NCBI GenBank assembly: GCA_009928265.1
Contig: RFPR01000144.1
Coordinates: forward strand, 1 to 5,039
Length of the DNA stretch: 5,039 nucleotides
Reading direction: 5' to 3'
Origin: Pseudomonadota bacterium
GTDB lineage: Bacteria; Verrucomicrobiota; Verrucomicrobiia; Chthoniobacterales; UBA6821
Under the pieces are notes generated by a model that searched no databases, was not told where the DNA came from, and worked only from the letters and a program-made list of their open reading frames with translations. Positions 1 to 5,039 of the stretch are shown here, piece by piece; the stretch's first letter is position 1, and every line of letters starts with the position of its first letter. The translations under genes and the position numbers were made by a program.

Positions 1-645
1 GAAGTGTCTGAATCCAAGCGTCGGCACGATGCCAAGAGGCTCTTGCATGCCGTGAAGTTTCTCATGGCGCGAGGGGTTGTGGAGCCAGAGTGCCAGTGGA
101 GTCACCCAGATCAGGACCCCCGAAATATGCAGGATGCCGTAGCGTAGCAGGATGAACACCAGAAGGATCAGCGCGAGATCCCGCCAGTCGATGATAGCCT
201 TGCGTCCGATTTCCAGCAGGGTGGCGCCGATAACTGCACACACTGCGGCGCCAGCCCCTGCAGCCATCGCGGTGACCCAAGAGACTGATTGGAAGTGGAT
301 GAAGGCACTCCCGACTACCAAGGCTAGCAGGAAGGAAGGAGTAATCATTGCTAGAGCAACTACAAGAGCCCCCGGAATGCCCCTCACTCGTTGCCCGATA
401 TGGACGGCCAACCCGAACGTGCTGTCGGGTTGGGGAAGAAACTCGGCCAAGGCAAAGCTCTCAAGGAACTCCTTATCGGAAATCAGCTTTCGGCGATGGA
501 CCACCTGACGACGGAGGTGACCCGCCGCACCCTGCACGGTGGTCAAGGCAATCGAGAAGAAATACCATGCAAGTTTCCAGAGGGAGGGAACCGCCCGTTG
601 TTCAACGGACTCTGACGGATCCTTGATCGGCGACTCTTCGTGCAT
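1..645 (-). CDS. Chromate transporter (CHR/ChrA) family membrane protein, 3' end outside the window
   Basis: Reading from an ATG at 645 to the window edge gives 215 residues with no stop, so the C-terminus is missing. Residues about 22-190 match the layout of a CHR domain: an N-terminal helix, the segment VVHRRKLISDKEFLESFALAEFLPQ (residues 48-72, written here as RRKLISDKEFL and ALAEFLPQP), then STFGLAVHIGQRVRGIPGAL and several hydrophobic helices (about 92-118, 122-145, 155-190). Family members export chromate or related oxyanions, usually by proton antiport in the inner membrane. The usual FGGP motif is here VQGAAGHL (37-44) and the usual LPGP is LPQP (70-73), so substrate is uncertain. An in-frame TGA lies 12 bases before the ATG, which excludes a longer start at an upstream ATG. 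It follows the cupin gene by 23 bp and is probably co-transcribed. Whether it is a one-domain or two-domain ChrA cannot be told. Confidence 0.8.
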   Translation of the reverse strand, partial: MHEESPIKDPSESVEQRAVPSLWKLAWYFFSIALTTVQGAAGHLRRQVVHRRKLISDKEFLESFALAEFLPQPDSTFGLAVHIGQRVRGIPGALVVALAMITPSFLLALVVGSAFIHFQSVSWVTAMAAGAGAAVCAVIGATLLEIGRKAIIDWRDLALILLVFILLRYGILHISGVLIWVTPLALWLHNPSRHEKLHGMQEPLGIVPTLGFRHF

Positions 646-668
646 GACTACAGATCATTGGACGCCCC

Positions 669-1016
669 CTAAGGGTTGTCACTTTTCAAATCATTCCCTC
701 TGAAATGCAGCGCCAGCCAGACGGCATCATTTGAAGCGTGCTCCACCCGGTGCTTCCGATGAGGTGGGATCAGCAGATAATCCCCAGCCCGCAGATTCAT
801 GGCCCCATCATCTTCAAAGGAAAGGCACGCCTCTCCCCTCAGCAGCATGACCCATTCGGACTCGGCCTGATCATACCAGAACCCCTCGTCACTGGGCGTC
901 CCACGCGATGTGATCGACTCCATCCTAAAACAGGCTCCCTCAAGAAGCTGCTGAAAGACCTCCCCCTCTCCATCCGGAAGCGGTGCGGTAAAGAGATTGC
1001 GTACTGCTGGTGTCAT
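669..1016 (-). CDS. Small single-domain cupin protein
   Basis: This 115-residue protein has the form of a one-domain cupin beta-barrel. Cupin motif 1 lies at about 46-61 (FWYDQAESEWVMLLRG): E54 and G61 keep the Ex6G spacing, but the two usual histidines are replaced, with D49/Q50 where His is expected. Motif 2 lies at 78-93 (GDYLLIPPHRKHRVEH) and keeps P84, H86 and H89. Small cupins with a WYDQ...EW version of motif 1 are, as far as I recall, common and of unknown function, so no substrate is assigned. Metal binding, if any, would use Asp/Gln/Glu plus His89. The start is the ATG at 1016; no Shine-Dalgarno is visible before it. It is the first gene of the leftward unit and shares the divergent 1017-1098 region with the YHS gene. 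The stop is TAG at 669-671, and the transporter gene follows. Confidence 0.82.
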   Translation of the reverse strand: MTPAVRNLFTAPLPDGEGEVFQQLLEGACFRMESITSRGTPSDEGFWYDQAESEWVMLLRGEACLSFEDDGAMNLRAGDYLLIPPHRKHRVEHASNDAVWLALHFRGNDLKSDNP

Positions 1017-1098
1017 GGAAGGAGAGACATGTTGATCATGAAAACTTCTTTCAAGAGTGGTTCTCGCTGTCTACTGCAATTCCTGAATCCCTGACGTC
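1017..1098. promoter_or_regulatory. Divergent intergenic region between the cupin and YHS genes
   Basis: These 82 bp separate two head-to-head genes, so the promoters for both transcription units should lie here or just inside the flanking genes. I find no convincing -35/-10 pair on either strand. The stretch holds an imperfect 13-bp palindrome at 1028-1040 (10 of 13 positions symmetric), a 10-bp ATTC-CT-GAAT dyad at 1079-1088, and a perfect 8-bp palindrome TGACGTCA at 1092-1099 that runs into the YHS start codon. Any of these could be an operator half or chance. A short plus-strand open frame (1029-1094) fills most of the region. The regulatory role is inferred from gene orientation only. 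Confidence 0.5.
1029..1094 (+). CDS. Possible 21-residue leader ORF upstream of the YHS gene
   Basis: A short frame starts at ATG 1029 and ends at TGA 1092-1094. It encodes a basic, Cys-containing peptide beginning MLIMKTSFKSG and ending LLQFLNP. It is preceded by GGAAGGAGAG at 1017-1026, the best Shine-Dalgarno-like sequence in the window, with AAGGAG ending 4 bases before the ATG. The YHS gene begins 4 bases after the stop and has no ribosome binding site of its own, so translation of this frame could deliver ribosomes to it. A second in-frame ATG lies at 1038. There is no codon-run pattern typical of amino-acid attenuators. It may equally be a chance frame within the 5' leader; if transcription starts downstream of about 1020 it is not translated. 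Confidence 0.3.
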   Translation: MLIMKTSFKSGSRCLLQFLNP

Positions 1099-1548
1099 AT
1101 GAAACGGACTCTTTGCCTATTCGTATCCTTGATCGTATCGATTTCTACCCTGCCGGCCAAAAGCCTGATCAACGTGGATTCCACGGGGGTAGGTATCAAG
1201 GGATATGACCCGGTGGCCTACTTCACCGACCAGAGCGCGATCAAAGGGGATCCCGCACTGCGCAGTACCAACGCAGGCGTGATCTATCTCTTTGCGACAC
1301 GAGATCATCAGCAGAGCTTTGATGATGATCCGTCAAAATATACCCCAGCGTTCGGAGGATTCTGTGCCTATGGAGTCTCCAGGGGAGTTGTGATCCCGAT
1401 CGATCCGACGGCCTTCCAGATCGTGAACGGGCAACTTCTGCTGCAGTACTCAAAGGGGATCATGAAAAAGTTTAATCAGGACCCGGAGGGCAATCTTGGA
1501 AGGGCTCAAAGCAACTGGCCACTCCTTCTCGAGAAGAAGGGCAAATGA
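1099..1548 (+). CDS. Exported YHS-domain protein
   Basis: The 149-residue product starts with a signal peptide: basic MKR, a hydrophobic core to about residue 17, and a probable cleavage after LPA (residue 20), so it should be periplasmic or outer-membrane associated. The mature part resembles the secreted YHS proteins that databases often name 'YHS domain-containing (seleno)protein'. Signatures are KGYDPVAYF (34-42), a central YLFATRDHQQSFDDDPSKY (63-81), GGFCAYGVSRG (86-96) with Cys89, IDPTAFQIVNGQLLLQYS (101-118), and a C-terminal QSNWPLLL (137-144). YHS domains often occur in metal-handling proteins; the ligand of this subfamily is not known to me. The start has no ribosome binding site but lies 4 bases after a short leader frame. 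It heads the rightward operon and is followed after 4 bp by the DUF1223 gene. Confidence 0.88.
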   Translation: MKRTLCLFVSLIVSISTLPAKSLINVDSTGVGIKGYDPVAYFTDQSAIKGDPALRSTNAGVIYLFATRDHQQSFDDDPSKYTPAFGGFCAYGVSRGVVIPIDPTAFQIVNGQLLLQYSKGIMKKFNQDPEGNLGRAQSNWPLLLEKKGK

Positions 1549-1552
1549 ACCC

Positions 1553-2284
1553 GTGTTGAGGAAAGCCCTCATCCTCGTGTCGGCGGCGCTCCTGACGGTC
1601 GTGCGAGCAGCACCGAAGGAAATAGGAATTTCCTCTGGAGAAAACAACACCCCCCTTCTGGAGCTCTTCACGTCGGAGGGATGCAGCAGTTGCCCTCCCG
1701 CGGAGGAATGGCTCTCACGGCAGTCCAAAAGCCCGGAACTCTGGAAACGTTTCGTTCCCGTGGCGTTTCATGTCGATTACTGGAATTACCTGGGTTGGAC
1801 GGATCCCTACTCCTCGCCTGAGTGGTCGGCGCGCCAGCGCGACTATTCCCGACTCGGGCAAGCACGCTCGGTCTATACGCCTGGTTTTTTTCTCAACGGC
1901 CGCGAATGGAGAATCGGGGAGAGCCTCTCCGGGCAGCCCAAGGTCGGCGTTCTAAAACTAAAGATCAGGGAGGATGGAACGATGGGCGCCGATTTTTCAC
2001 CCGTTGCTAGATCAGCTGGACCCTACCTACTGACCGTGGCGCCCTTGGCCTGCGGGGTGGATCAAAGGGTGCAGGGCGGTGAAAACGCGGGCAAGACGCT
2101 TCATCATGACTTTGTGGCCCTTGCGATCGTTCAAGCCCCCATGAAGCCTGATTCCCAAGGCAGTTTCACCGCGACAATCTGCATCTCTCTCGGTGTCGCT
2201 GCAGAAATGAAAGCGGTTGCCGCATGGGTCACACACCGGGACGAGGCCTCGCCCATCCAGGCGGCGGGCGGTTGGACGAAATAA
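1553..2284 (+). CDS. DUF1223 family exported thioredoxin-like protein
   Basis: I place the start at GTG 1553, giving 243 residues. It lies 4 bp after the YHS stop and leads straight into a signal peptide (VLRKALILVS then AALLTVVRAAP, cleavage near residue 20). An ATG at 1496 in the same frame would overlap the YHS gene by 53 bp and bury the signal peptide behind an arginine-rich tail. An AAGAAGGG at 1534-1541 ends 11 bases before GTG and could serve as a weak ribosome binding site. DUF1223 hallmarks are clear: LELFTSEGCSSCPPAEEWL (36-54) with a CxxC at C44/C47, FHVDYWNYLGWTDPYSSPEW (72-91), ARQRDYSR, SVYTPGFFLNG (106-116), and the late GENAGKTLHHDFVALAI (176-192). The fold is thioredoxin-like and the CxxC suggests periplasmic thiol or redox chemistry, but no reaction is established for the family that I can name. 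TTG at 1556 is an alternative start. Confidence 0.88.
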   Translation: MLRKALILVSAALLTVVRAAPKEIGISSGENNTPLLELFTSEGCSSCPPAEEWLSRQSKSPELWKRFVPVAFHVDYWNYLGWTDPYSSPEWSARQRDYSRLGQARSVYTPGFFLNGREWRIGESLSGQPKVGVLKLKIREDGTMGADFSPVARSAGPYLLTVAPLACGVDQRVQGGENAGKTLHHDFVALAIVQAPMKPDSQGSFTATICISLGVAAEMKAVAAWVTHRDEASPIQAAGGWTK

Positions 2285-2314
2285 CCTCTTGGTAGCCACC
2301 CCTCCGTTCTTTAA

Positions 2315-2731
2315 ATGATAACCATGCAGTCCCTCTCTAAACCCCTCCGCATCCTCGACTGGATCCTGCGACTGACCGCTGCAGTGATTCTCGCCCAGAC
2401 TCTTTGGTTCAAGTTCACCGCCGCTCCCGAATCGGTCTACATCTTTGACAAGGTGGGCCTCGGTGCACCCGGTCGCATTGGGTCAGGGGTTGCCGAGTTG
2501 ATCGCAGCCCTCCTGCTAGTGATCCCGCGCACCGCATGGCTGGGAGCCGGACTCGCGATCGCCGTGATGGGGGGAGCTATCATGAGCCATCTCACCGTGC
2601 TCGGCATCGATGTCATGGGTGATCATGGTGAGCTTTTCGGACTGGCCGTGACCGTGGCGCTCTGTTCCGCGATCGTCCTCTTCCTGCATCGCAGGGACCT
2701 CCCATTCATCGGGAAGCTTCTTCCCTTCTGA
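2315..2731 (+). CDS. DoxX-like four-helix membrane protein
   Basis: This 138-residue protein has four hydrophobic helices (about 16-32, 56-71, 74-96 and 106-124) and the layout of DoxX-like small membrane proteins. Recognisable stretches are QTLWFKFTAAPESVYIFDKV (28-47), GRIGSGVAELIAALLLVIPR (53-72), SHLTVLGIDVMGDHGELF (91-108) and a basic end LHRRDLP. DoxX relatives are linked to quinone or thiosulfate redox and to thiol stress, but this subgroup has no assigned reaction. It follows the DUF1223 gene after 30 bp with no clear ribosome binding site. ATG 2315 is used; ATG 2324 (MQSLSKP...) is an equally plausible start that removes only three residues. The next gene begins 2 bp after its stop, which points to one operon. 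Sitting beside a secreted CxxC protein, it could be the membrane partner of a redox pair; that is inference. Confidence 0.83.
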   Translation: MITMQSLSKPLRILDWILRLTAAVILAQTLWFKFTAAPESVYIFDKVGLGAPGRIGSGVAELIAALLLVIPRTAWLGAGLAIAVMGGAIMSHLTVLGIDVMGDHGELFGLAVTVALCSAIVLFLHRRDLPFIGKLLPF

Positions 2732-2733
2732 GC

Positions 2734-3255
2734 ATGAGGGGGCTGGCTGACGCTTTGGATGCAGTCCTTCTCCAAGGAGAGGAACTGCTGGAAAGTCTCT
2801 CGCAGAATGAGTTCATTGCAGCCAATGCGATCGGCAACGGAGCCTCGATCGGTGCGCACTACAGGCATTGCCTGGATCATTTCTGGCAACTTTTTGCAGG
2901 ACTCGGGAGTGGAACTGTCGACTACGACGCGCGGACCCGGGAGTTCCTCCTCGAGACGGATCGTCTGGCCGCCCTTGCCGCCACCAAAACACTCCGCGCG
3001 ACTACGCAGGACCTCAGGAAACTCAGCGAGGAAGATCCCCTTGAAGTAAGGTGCGGCGTCACTTACGGAGAGGAGGAGGCAGGCTCCGCCTCGTCGACCC
3101 TCGGTAGGGAAATGATGTTCTGCATCAGTCACGCGATCCACCACTACGCGCTCATTGCCATCCTGCTCCGTTCGGTGCAAAGGGATGTCCCCGAGGGATT
3201 CGGGGTGGCCCCTTCGACGATCCGGCACCGCCATCGGATGGCGGCTACCCGCTGA
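2734..3255 (+). CDS. DinB-like four-helix-bundle protein
   Basis: The 173-residue product looks like a member of the DinB/YfiT-type metal-binding superfamily. The first helix pair contains SIGAHYRHCLDHFWQLF (38-54) with H42, H45 and H49. VDYDARTREFLLETDR (62-77) follows, and a later helix has MMFCISHAIHHYALIAILL (127-145) with the HxxxH pair H133/H137. These histidines are the likely divalent-metal ligands. The C-terminal PEGFGVAPSTIRHRHR is also typical of the uncharacterised group I associate with this sequence. Superfamily members include thiol-dependent transferases and isomerases (bacillithiol or mycothiol users), but nothing here shows a specific substrate. It has no signal peptide, so it is probably cytoplasmic. 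It begins 2 bp after the DoxX stop, and its own stop TGA abuts the ATG of the next gene with no bases between, so coupling is likely at both ends. Confidence 0.75.
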   Translation: MRGLADALDAVLLQGEELLESLSQNEFIAANAIGNGASIGAHYRHCLDHFWQLFAGLGSGTVDYDARTREFLLETDRLAALAATKTLRATTQDLRKLSEEDPLEVRCGVTYGEEEAGSASSTLGREMMFCISHAIHHYALIAILLRSVQRDVPEGFGVAPSTIRHRHRMAATR

Positions 3256-4836
3256 ATGGATGCGTTGGCCTGGCACCTGGCCGGGATTTTTTTCCTGACC
3301 TGGCTTTCCGAGGATGCCGCCGTATTGGGGGCGGCGATCGCCGCGGCCTCCGGTGCCCTGCCAGCGGCTCCATGTTTCCTCGCCTGCTTTGGAGGACTCT
3401 GGTCCGGGGACTTCCTTCTCTTCCTGATTGCGCGCCACGGAGGACGCCCTCTGGCCGAACGGTTCCTGGGTCGTGGAGTGGGGCTCTCGCTCAGGCTGGA
3501 GAAGAGCGAGGCGTGGTTCCGCAAACGCGGCATCCTGGCACTCGTCATCTCAAGGTTTATTCCAGGCCTCAGACTCACGACCTTCCTTGCGGCCGGCTTC
3601 CTCAAAATGAATGCCCTCCTCTTTGCCATCGTCACGGGCGTGATGGCAGCCATCTGGGCAGTCCTGATTTTTGCGTTGGCAAGGGAGATGGGAAAGGCCG
3701 CCCCAGCGGCGTTCGAGGCCTTGCGCGGACACCTCTATCTGATCATGGGAGGATCGCTGCTCGCATTGGGAGCCATCCACCTGCTTCCACAGCTGGTCTC
3801 TCGTCTCTTTCGATGGGAGTTCTGGCCCGCATGGCTCTTCTACCTTCCCATCGCCATGCGTTATCTCAGCCTCGCGGTTCGCCATGGTTCCCTGACCCTG
3901 CCGAGCGCCGCCAATCCGTGCATGAAAACCGGCGGTTTGATCGGAGAATCGAAATTCGAAATCCTGAGGGAGTTGCGGGCTATTGCGCCGGAATGCGTTC
4001 CCCCGACATCGCTGATTGAGGCTGAGGCGGGTGACCGGATAGCGGCCTTGGAAACCTTCATGGTTTCGGAGGGAATGACGTACCCGGTGGTGCTCAAGCC
4101 CGACCTTGGTTTCCGCGGTAGTGGATTCCGCATCGCCCGCACCCGAGAGCAGGCTAACGCTTATCTCTCGGCCGTCAGCGTCCCGGTAATCGCCCAGCGT
4201 TATGATCCGGGACCGTGCGAGGCAGGGCTCTTCTACTGCCGCTTGCCCGGTGAAGAGAGGGGAAAGATCATGGCCATCACCGAAAAAGTGTTCCCTCAAC
4301 TGATCGGCGACGGCAGGAGCAGCATCGAGGAACTCATCCTTGCCGATGATCGCGCGCGGCTTCAGGCCACGATCCTGCTGACGCGGTTCCATGAGCGCAG
4401 GACCGAGGTGCCGTTGCCAGGTGAAGTCATCCGCCTTGTCGAGGCAGGTAACCATGCCCAGGGATGCCTCTTCCGGGACGGCATGCACCTGCACAGTCCC
4501 GTGTTGGAGGAACGTATCGATTCGATTTCACGGGGGCTCAGCGGTTTCTTCATCGGTCGCTACGATGTCCGCTATGCTACTCCGGAGGATCTGATCACAG
4601 CGCGCGCCTTCAGCATCATCGAGCTCAATGGCGTGGCCGGAGAACCCACGAGCGCTTATGATGCCTCCAAGGGCATCAGCGCGGCCTTCGGGCTCCTGTT
4701 CCGCCACTGGGAACTGGCCTTTGCGGTCGGGTCGGCAAACCGTGCCGCCGGCCACCGCCCCGATTCCATCGCAACGATCCTGCGGGAGTATCGTGCTTAC
4801 GCACGACTGAAGCGCAGTCATCCTGTCGCCGACTAA
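3256..4836 (+). CDS. VTT/DedA membrane domain fused to an ATP-grasp ligase domain
   Basis: One 526-residue chain joins two families. Residues about 1-180 are a VTT/DedA (SNARE-associated Golgi protein) domain: acidic E19/D20 in the first half-helix, SGDFLLFLIARHGGR (50-64), the signature SRFIPGLR (99-106), then helices at about 118-144 and 157-180. A further segment, WEFWPAWLFYLPIAMRYLSL (187-206), leads into AANPCMKTGGLIGESKFEIL (218-237). Residues about 225-515 form an ATP-grasp domain: VVLKPDLGFRGSG (278-290) with Lys281 and a glycine-rich nucleotide loop, AQRYDPGPCEAGLFYCR (313-329), GRYDVRY (434-440), and IIELNGVAGEPTSAYD (454-469), where E456 and N458 would bind Mg. VTT proteins move or flip lipids; ATP-grasp enzymes join a carboxylate to an amine or thiol through an acyl phosphate. 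Substrates are unknown. No ribosome binding site is seen; TGAATG at 3253-3258 joins it to the DinB-like gene. Confidence 0.85.
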   Translation: MDALAWHLAGIFFLTWLSEDAAVLGAAIAAASGALPAAPCFLACFGGLWSGDFLLFLIARHGGRPLAERFLGRGVGLSLRLEKSEAWFRKRGILALVISRFIPGLRLTTFLAAGFLKMNALLFAIVTGVMAAIWAVLIFALAREMGKAAPAAFEALRGHLYLIMGGSLLALGAIHLLPQLVSRLFRWEFWPAWLFYLPIAMRYLSLAVRHGSLTLPSAANPCMKTGGLIGESKFEILRELRAIAPECVPPTSLIEAEAGDRIAALETFMVSEGMTYPVVLKPDLGFRGSGFRIARTREQANAYLSAVSVPVIAQRYDPGPCEAGLFYCRLPGEERGKIMAITEKVFPQLIGDGRSSIEELILADDRARLQATILLTRFHERRTEVPLPGEVIRLVEAGNHAQGCLFRDGMHLHSPVLEERIDSISRGLSGFFIGRYDVRYATPEDLITARAFSIIELNGVAGEPTSAYDASKGISAAFGLLFRHWELAFAVGSANRAAGHRPDSIATILREYRAYARLKRSHPVAD

Positions 4837-4849
4837 AGATCCCTGAGCC

Positions 4850-5039
4850 ATGTGCACCCTTTCCTTTGTGTCCAAGGCCGAGGGGTTCCTGCTCGGGATG
4901 AACCGTGACGAACAGCGCACGCGTGCTCGCGGGCTGCCTCCTGCTGTTCGCCGGTGCGGAGAATTAGCCGCCCTCTATCCCTCTGAGCCGGGCGGCGGAA
5001 CGTGGATTGGCATCAACGAGGCGGGAGTCTGTACAGCGC
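4850..5039 (+). CDS. NRDE/TANGO2-family protein, N-terminal part only
   Basis: Sixty-three codons are visible before the window ends in mid-gene. The start MCTLSFV, the NRDE signature at 18-21 (MNRDEQ) and the later PGGGTWIGINEAGV (47-60) identify the NRDE family, the bacterial relatives of eukaryotic TANGO2. Cys2 would become N-terminal after Met removal, and with R19/D20 this resembles the arrangement of Ntn amidohydrolases such as choloylglycine hydrolases. That resemblance is a structural inference, not a proven activity. Eukaryotic TANGO2 relatives have been tied to haem trafficking. Most of the roughly 250-residue length usual for the family lies outside the window. It begins 13 bp after the VTT/ATP-grasp stop with no ribosome binding site, and is the last visible gene of the rightward unit. 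Confidence 0.87.
   Translation, partial: MCTLSFVSKAEGFLLGMNRDEQRTRARGLPPAVRRCGELAALYPSEPGGGTWIGINEAGVCTA

Noticed and set aside
62..280. 72-residue minus-strand open frame beginning MGHRDGC
   Set aside because: It is an out-of-frame shadow of the CHR transporter, whose frame runs from 645 to 1 without a stop and has clear family motifs and hydrophobic helices.
152..626. Plus-strand open frames of 74-118 residues
   Set aside because: They are antisense to the transporter, have no recognisable domain and arise from its high-GC codon pattern.
738..1028. Long 5' part of a plus-strand frame ending at 1094
   Set aside because: It is antisense to the cupin gene and has no family resemblance; only its last 21 codons, which lie in the intergenic region and have an RBS, were kept as a possible leader.
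1496..1552. ATG at 1496 as the start of the DUF1223 protein
   Set aside because: It would overlap the YHS gene by 53 bp and put an arginine-rich extension before the signal peptide; GTG 1553 fits the signal peptide and the 4-bp gap better.
2285..2314. Possible terminator or promoter between the DUF1223 and DoxX genes
   Set aside because: No stem-loop, U-tract or -10 element is visible in the 30 bp.
2623..3438. 271-residue minus-strand open frame
   Set aside because: It crosses three real plus-strand genes, is very rich in Gly, Arg and Glu, and shows no domain; it is a shadow frame.
3372..4019. 215-residue plus-strand frame inside the fusion gene
   Set aside because: It is an alternative frame rich in Pro, Arg and Ser with no family match; the fusion frame has continuous domain motifs through the same region.
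3550..4494. 314-residue minus-strand open frame
   Set aside because: It is antisense to the VTT/ATP-grasp gene, whose motifs are unmistakable; the translated product has low-complexity, shadow-like composition.

Overview
The window reads as an ordinary chromosomal stretch of a Gram-negative-type bacterium of fairly high GC. It is densely coding, with several secreted or membrane proteins and almost no recognisable Shine-Dalgarno sequences. The mix of families (DUF1223, a DoxX-like protein, a DinB-like protein, a VTT/ATP-grasp fusion and an NRDE protein) would fit Verrucomicrobiota or a similar lineage, but this is a low-confidence guess from family content alone. I see no RNA genes, CRISPR array, insertion sequence or phage genes.

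Layout. An 82-bp divergent intergenic region (1017-1098) splits the window into two transcription units. Leftwards on the minus strand runs a small cupin gene (669-1016). It is followed after 23 bp by a chromate-transporter (CHR/ChrA) family membrane protein (645 down to base 1), which leaves the window before its stop codon. Rightwards on the plus strand runs a tightly packed six-gene unit: exported YHS-domain protein (1099-1548), exported thioredoxin-like DUF1223 protein (1553-2284), DoxX-like four-helix membrane protein (2315-2731), DinB-like helical protein (2734-3255), a 526-residue fusion of a VTT/DedA membrane domain with an ATP-grasp ligase domain (3256-4836), and the start of an NRDE/TANGO2-family protein (4850 to the window end). 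Gaps between successive plus-strand genes are 4, 30, 2, 0 and 13 bp, so most are probably co-transcribed and several translationally coupled.

How the genes may work together (inference). The first three rightward genes look like an envelope redox or metal-handling set: a secreted YHS protein, a secreted CxxC protein and a small DoxX membrane protein. The last three pair a presumed metal-binding DinB-like protein, a membrane-anchored ATP-grasp ligase and an NRDE protein with an N-terminal Cys resembling Ntn-type amidohydrolases. That combination would suit an uncharacterised pathway in which an amide- or thioester-type bond is made and cleaved at the membrane. No member of this second group has a substrate that can be read from the sequence. 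It is the most interesting part of the window.
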